In this document: positions 6,220 to 6,299 of the stretch, one piece after another
Position numbering within the stretch: position 1 is the first letter of the stretch
Layout: every line of letters begins with the position of its first letter
Assembly: GCA_040002735.1 (NCBI GenBank)
Contig: JBDUDX010000202.1
Coordinates: forward strand, 1 to 6,299
Length of the DNA stretch: 6,299 bases
Direction: 5' to 3'
From: JADGOV01 sp040002735
GTDB taxonomy: Bacteria; Actinomycetota; Actinomycetes; JADGOV01
Notes under the pieces: generated by a model
The model's input: only the letters and a program-made list of their open reading frames with translations
Told to the model about the DNA's origin: nothing
The model's database searches: none
Made by a program: the position numbers and the translations under genes

Positions 6220-6299
6220 CCGTAGTGTCGGTCCGCCCGAAACCACTCCTCTGCACCCCACACCGGCCCAGCGGGGCCCGCCGCAACCACCCGCCGCGG
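6220..6299. other. Intergenic tail after pafC, no gene seen
   Basis: These 80 bases hold no start codon followed by a convincing protein. A 5-bp GC hairpin, GGCCC (6265-6269) with GGGCC (6274-6278), lacks a T tract and is not called a terminator. TAGTGT at 6223-6228 fits TANNNT loosely but has no supporting -35. tatA commonly follows pafC in actinobacteria and may begin beyond the edge, which cannot be seen here. Confidence 0.6.

Noticed and set aside
6223..6228. TAGTGT as a possible -10 for a gene after pafC
   Set aside because: No -35 is visible and no start codon with a recognisable protein follows before the window ends.
6265..6278. GGCCC-N4-GGGCC hairpin as a terminator after pafC
   Set aside because: The stem is only 5 bp, with no T tract after it, in a region where such repeats are expected by composition.

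Overview
The window looks like chromosome from a high-GC actinobacterium. The proteins are rich in Ala, Arg and Gly, third codon positions are mostly G or C, and two start codons are GTG. The marker genes belong to the Pup-proteasome neighbourhood, which is largely actinobacterial. The tetranucleotide GTAC is strongly enriched and the gene set would suit Micromonosporaceae, but the family is an inference; only the phylum is well supported.

Layout: (1) 1-1008, +, the 3' three quarters of pafA (Pup--protein ligase), cut by the window start. (2) 1067-2122, -, a DUF3866 family protein, convergent with pafA. (3) 2206-2649, +, a small SRPBCC (START-like fold) protein, divergent from the DUF3866 gene across 83 bp. 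(4) 2653-4251, -, a CrtI/PYROXD2-type FAD oxidoreductase, ending 3 bp from the SRPBCC stop. (5) 4313-5272 and 5269-6219, +, pafB and pafC, the paired WYL-domain regulators, overlapping by 4 nt. (6) 6220-6299, a short tail with no gene seen; tatA commonly follows pafC in actinobacteria, so it may start beyond the edge.

How the genes relate: PafA attaches the small protein Pup to lysines and so marks proteins for the bacterial proteasome. In mycobacteria PafB and PafC form the activator of the LexA-independent DNA-damage response. In mycobacteria pafA and pafBC are adjacent; here three genes in alternating orientations lie between them, so pafBC needs its own promoter. A good candidate with a leaderless start lies just before pafB. 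A matching element lies before the DUF3866 gene.

No mobile element, CRISPR array, rRNA or tRNA was seen. No wholly new system is evident. The most useful points are the pafA/pafBC separation, the matched leaderless promoter candidates, the single TTA codon in pafB, the GTAC enrichment and three poorly understood genes.
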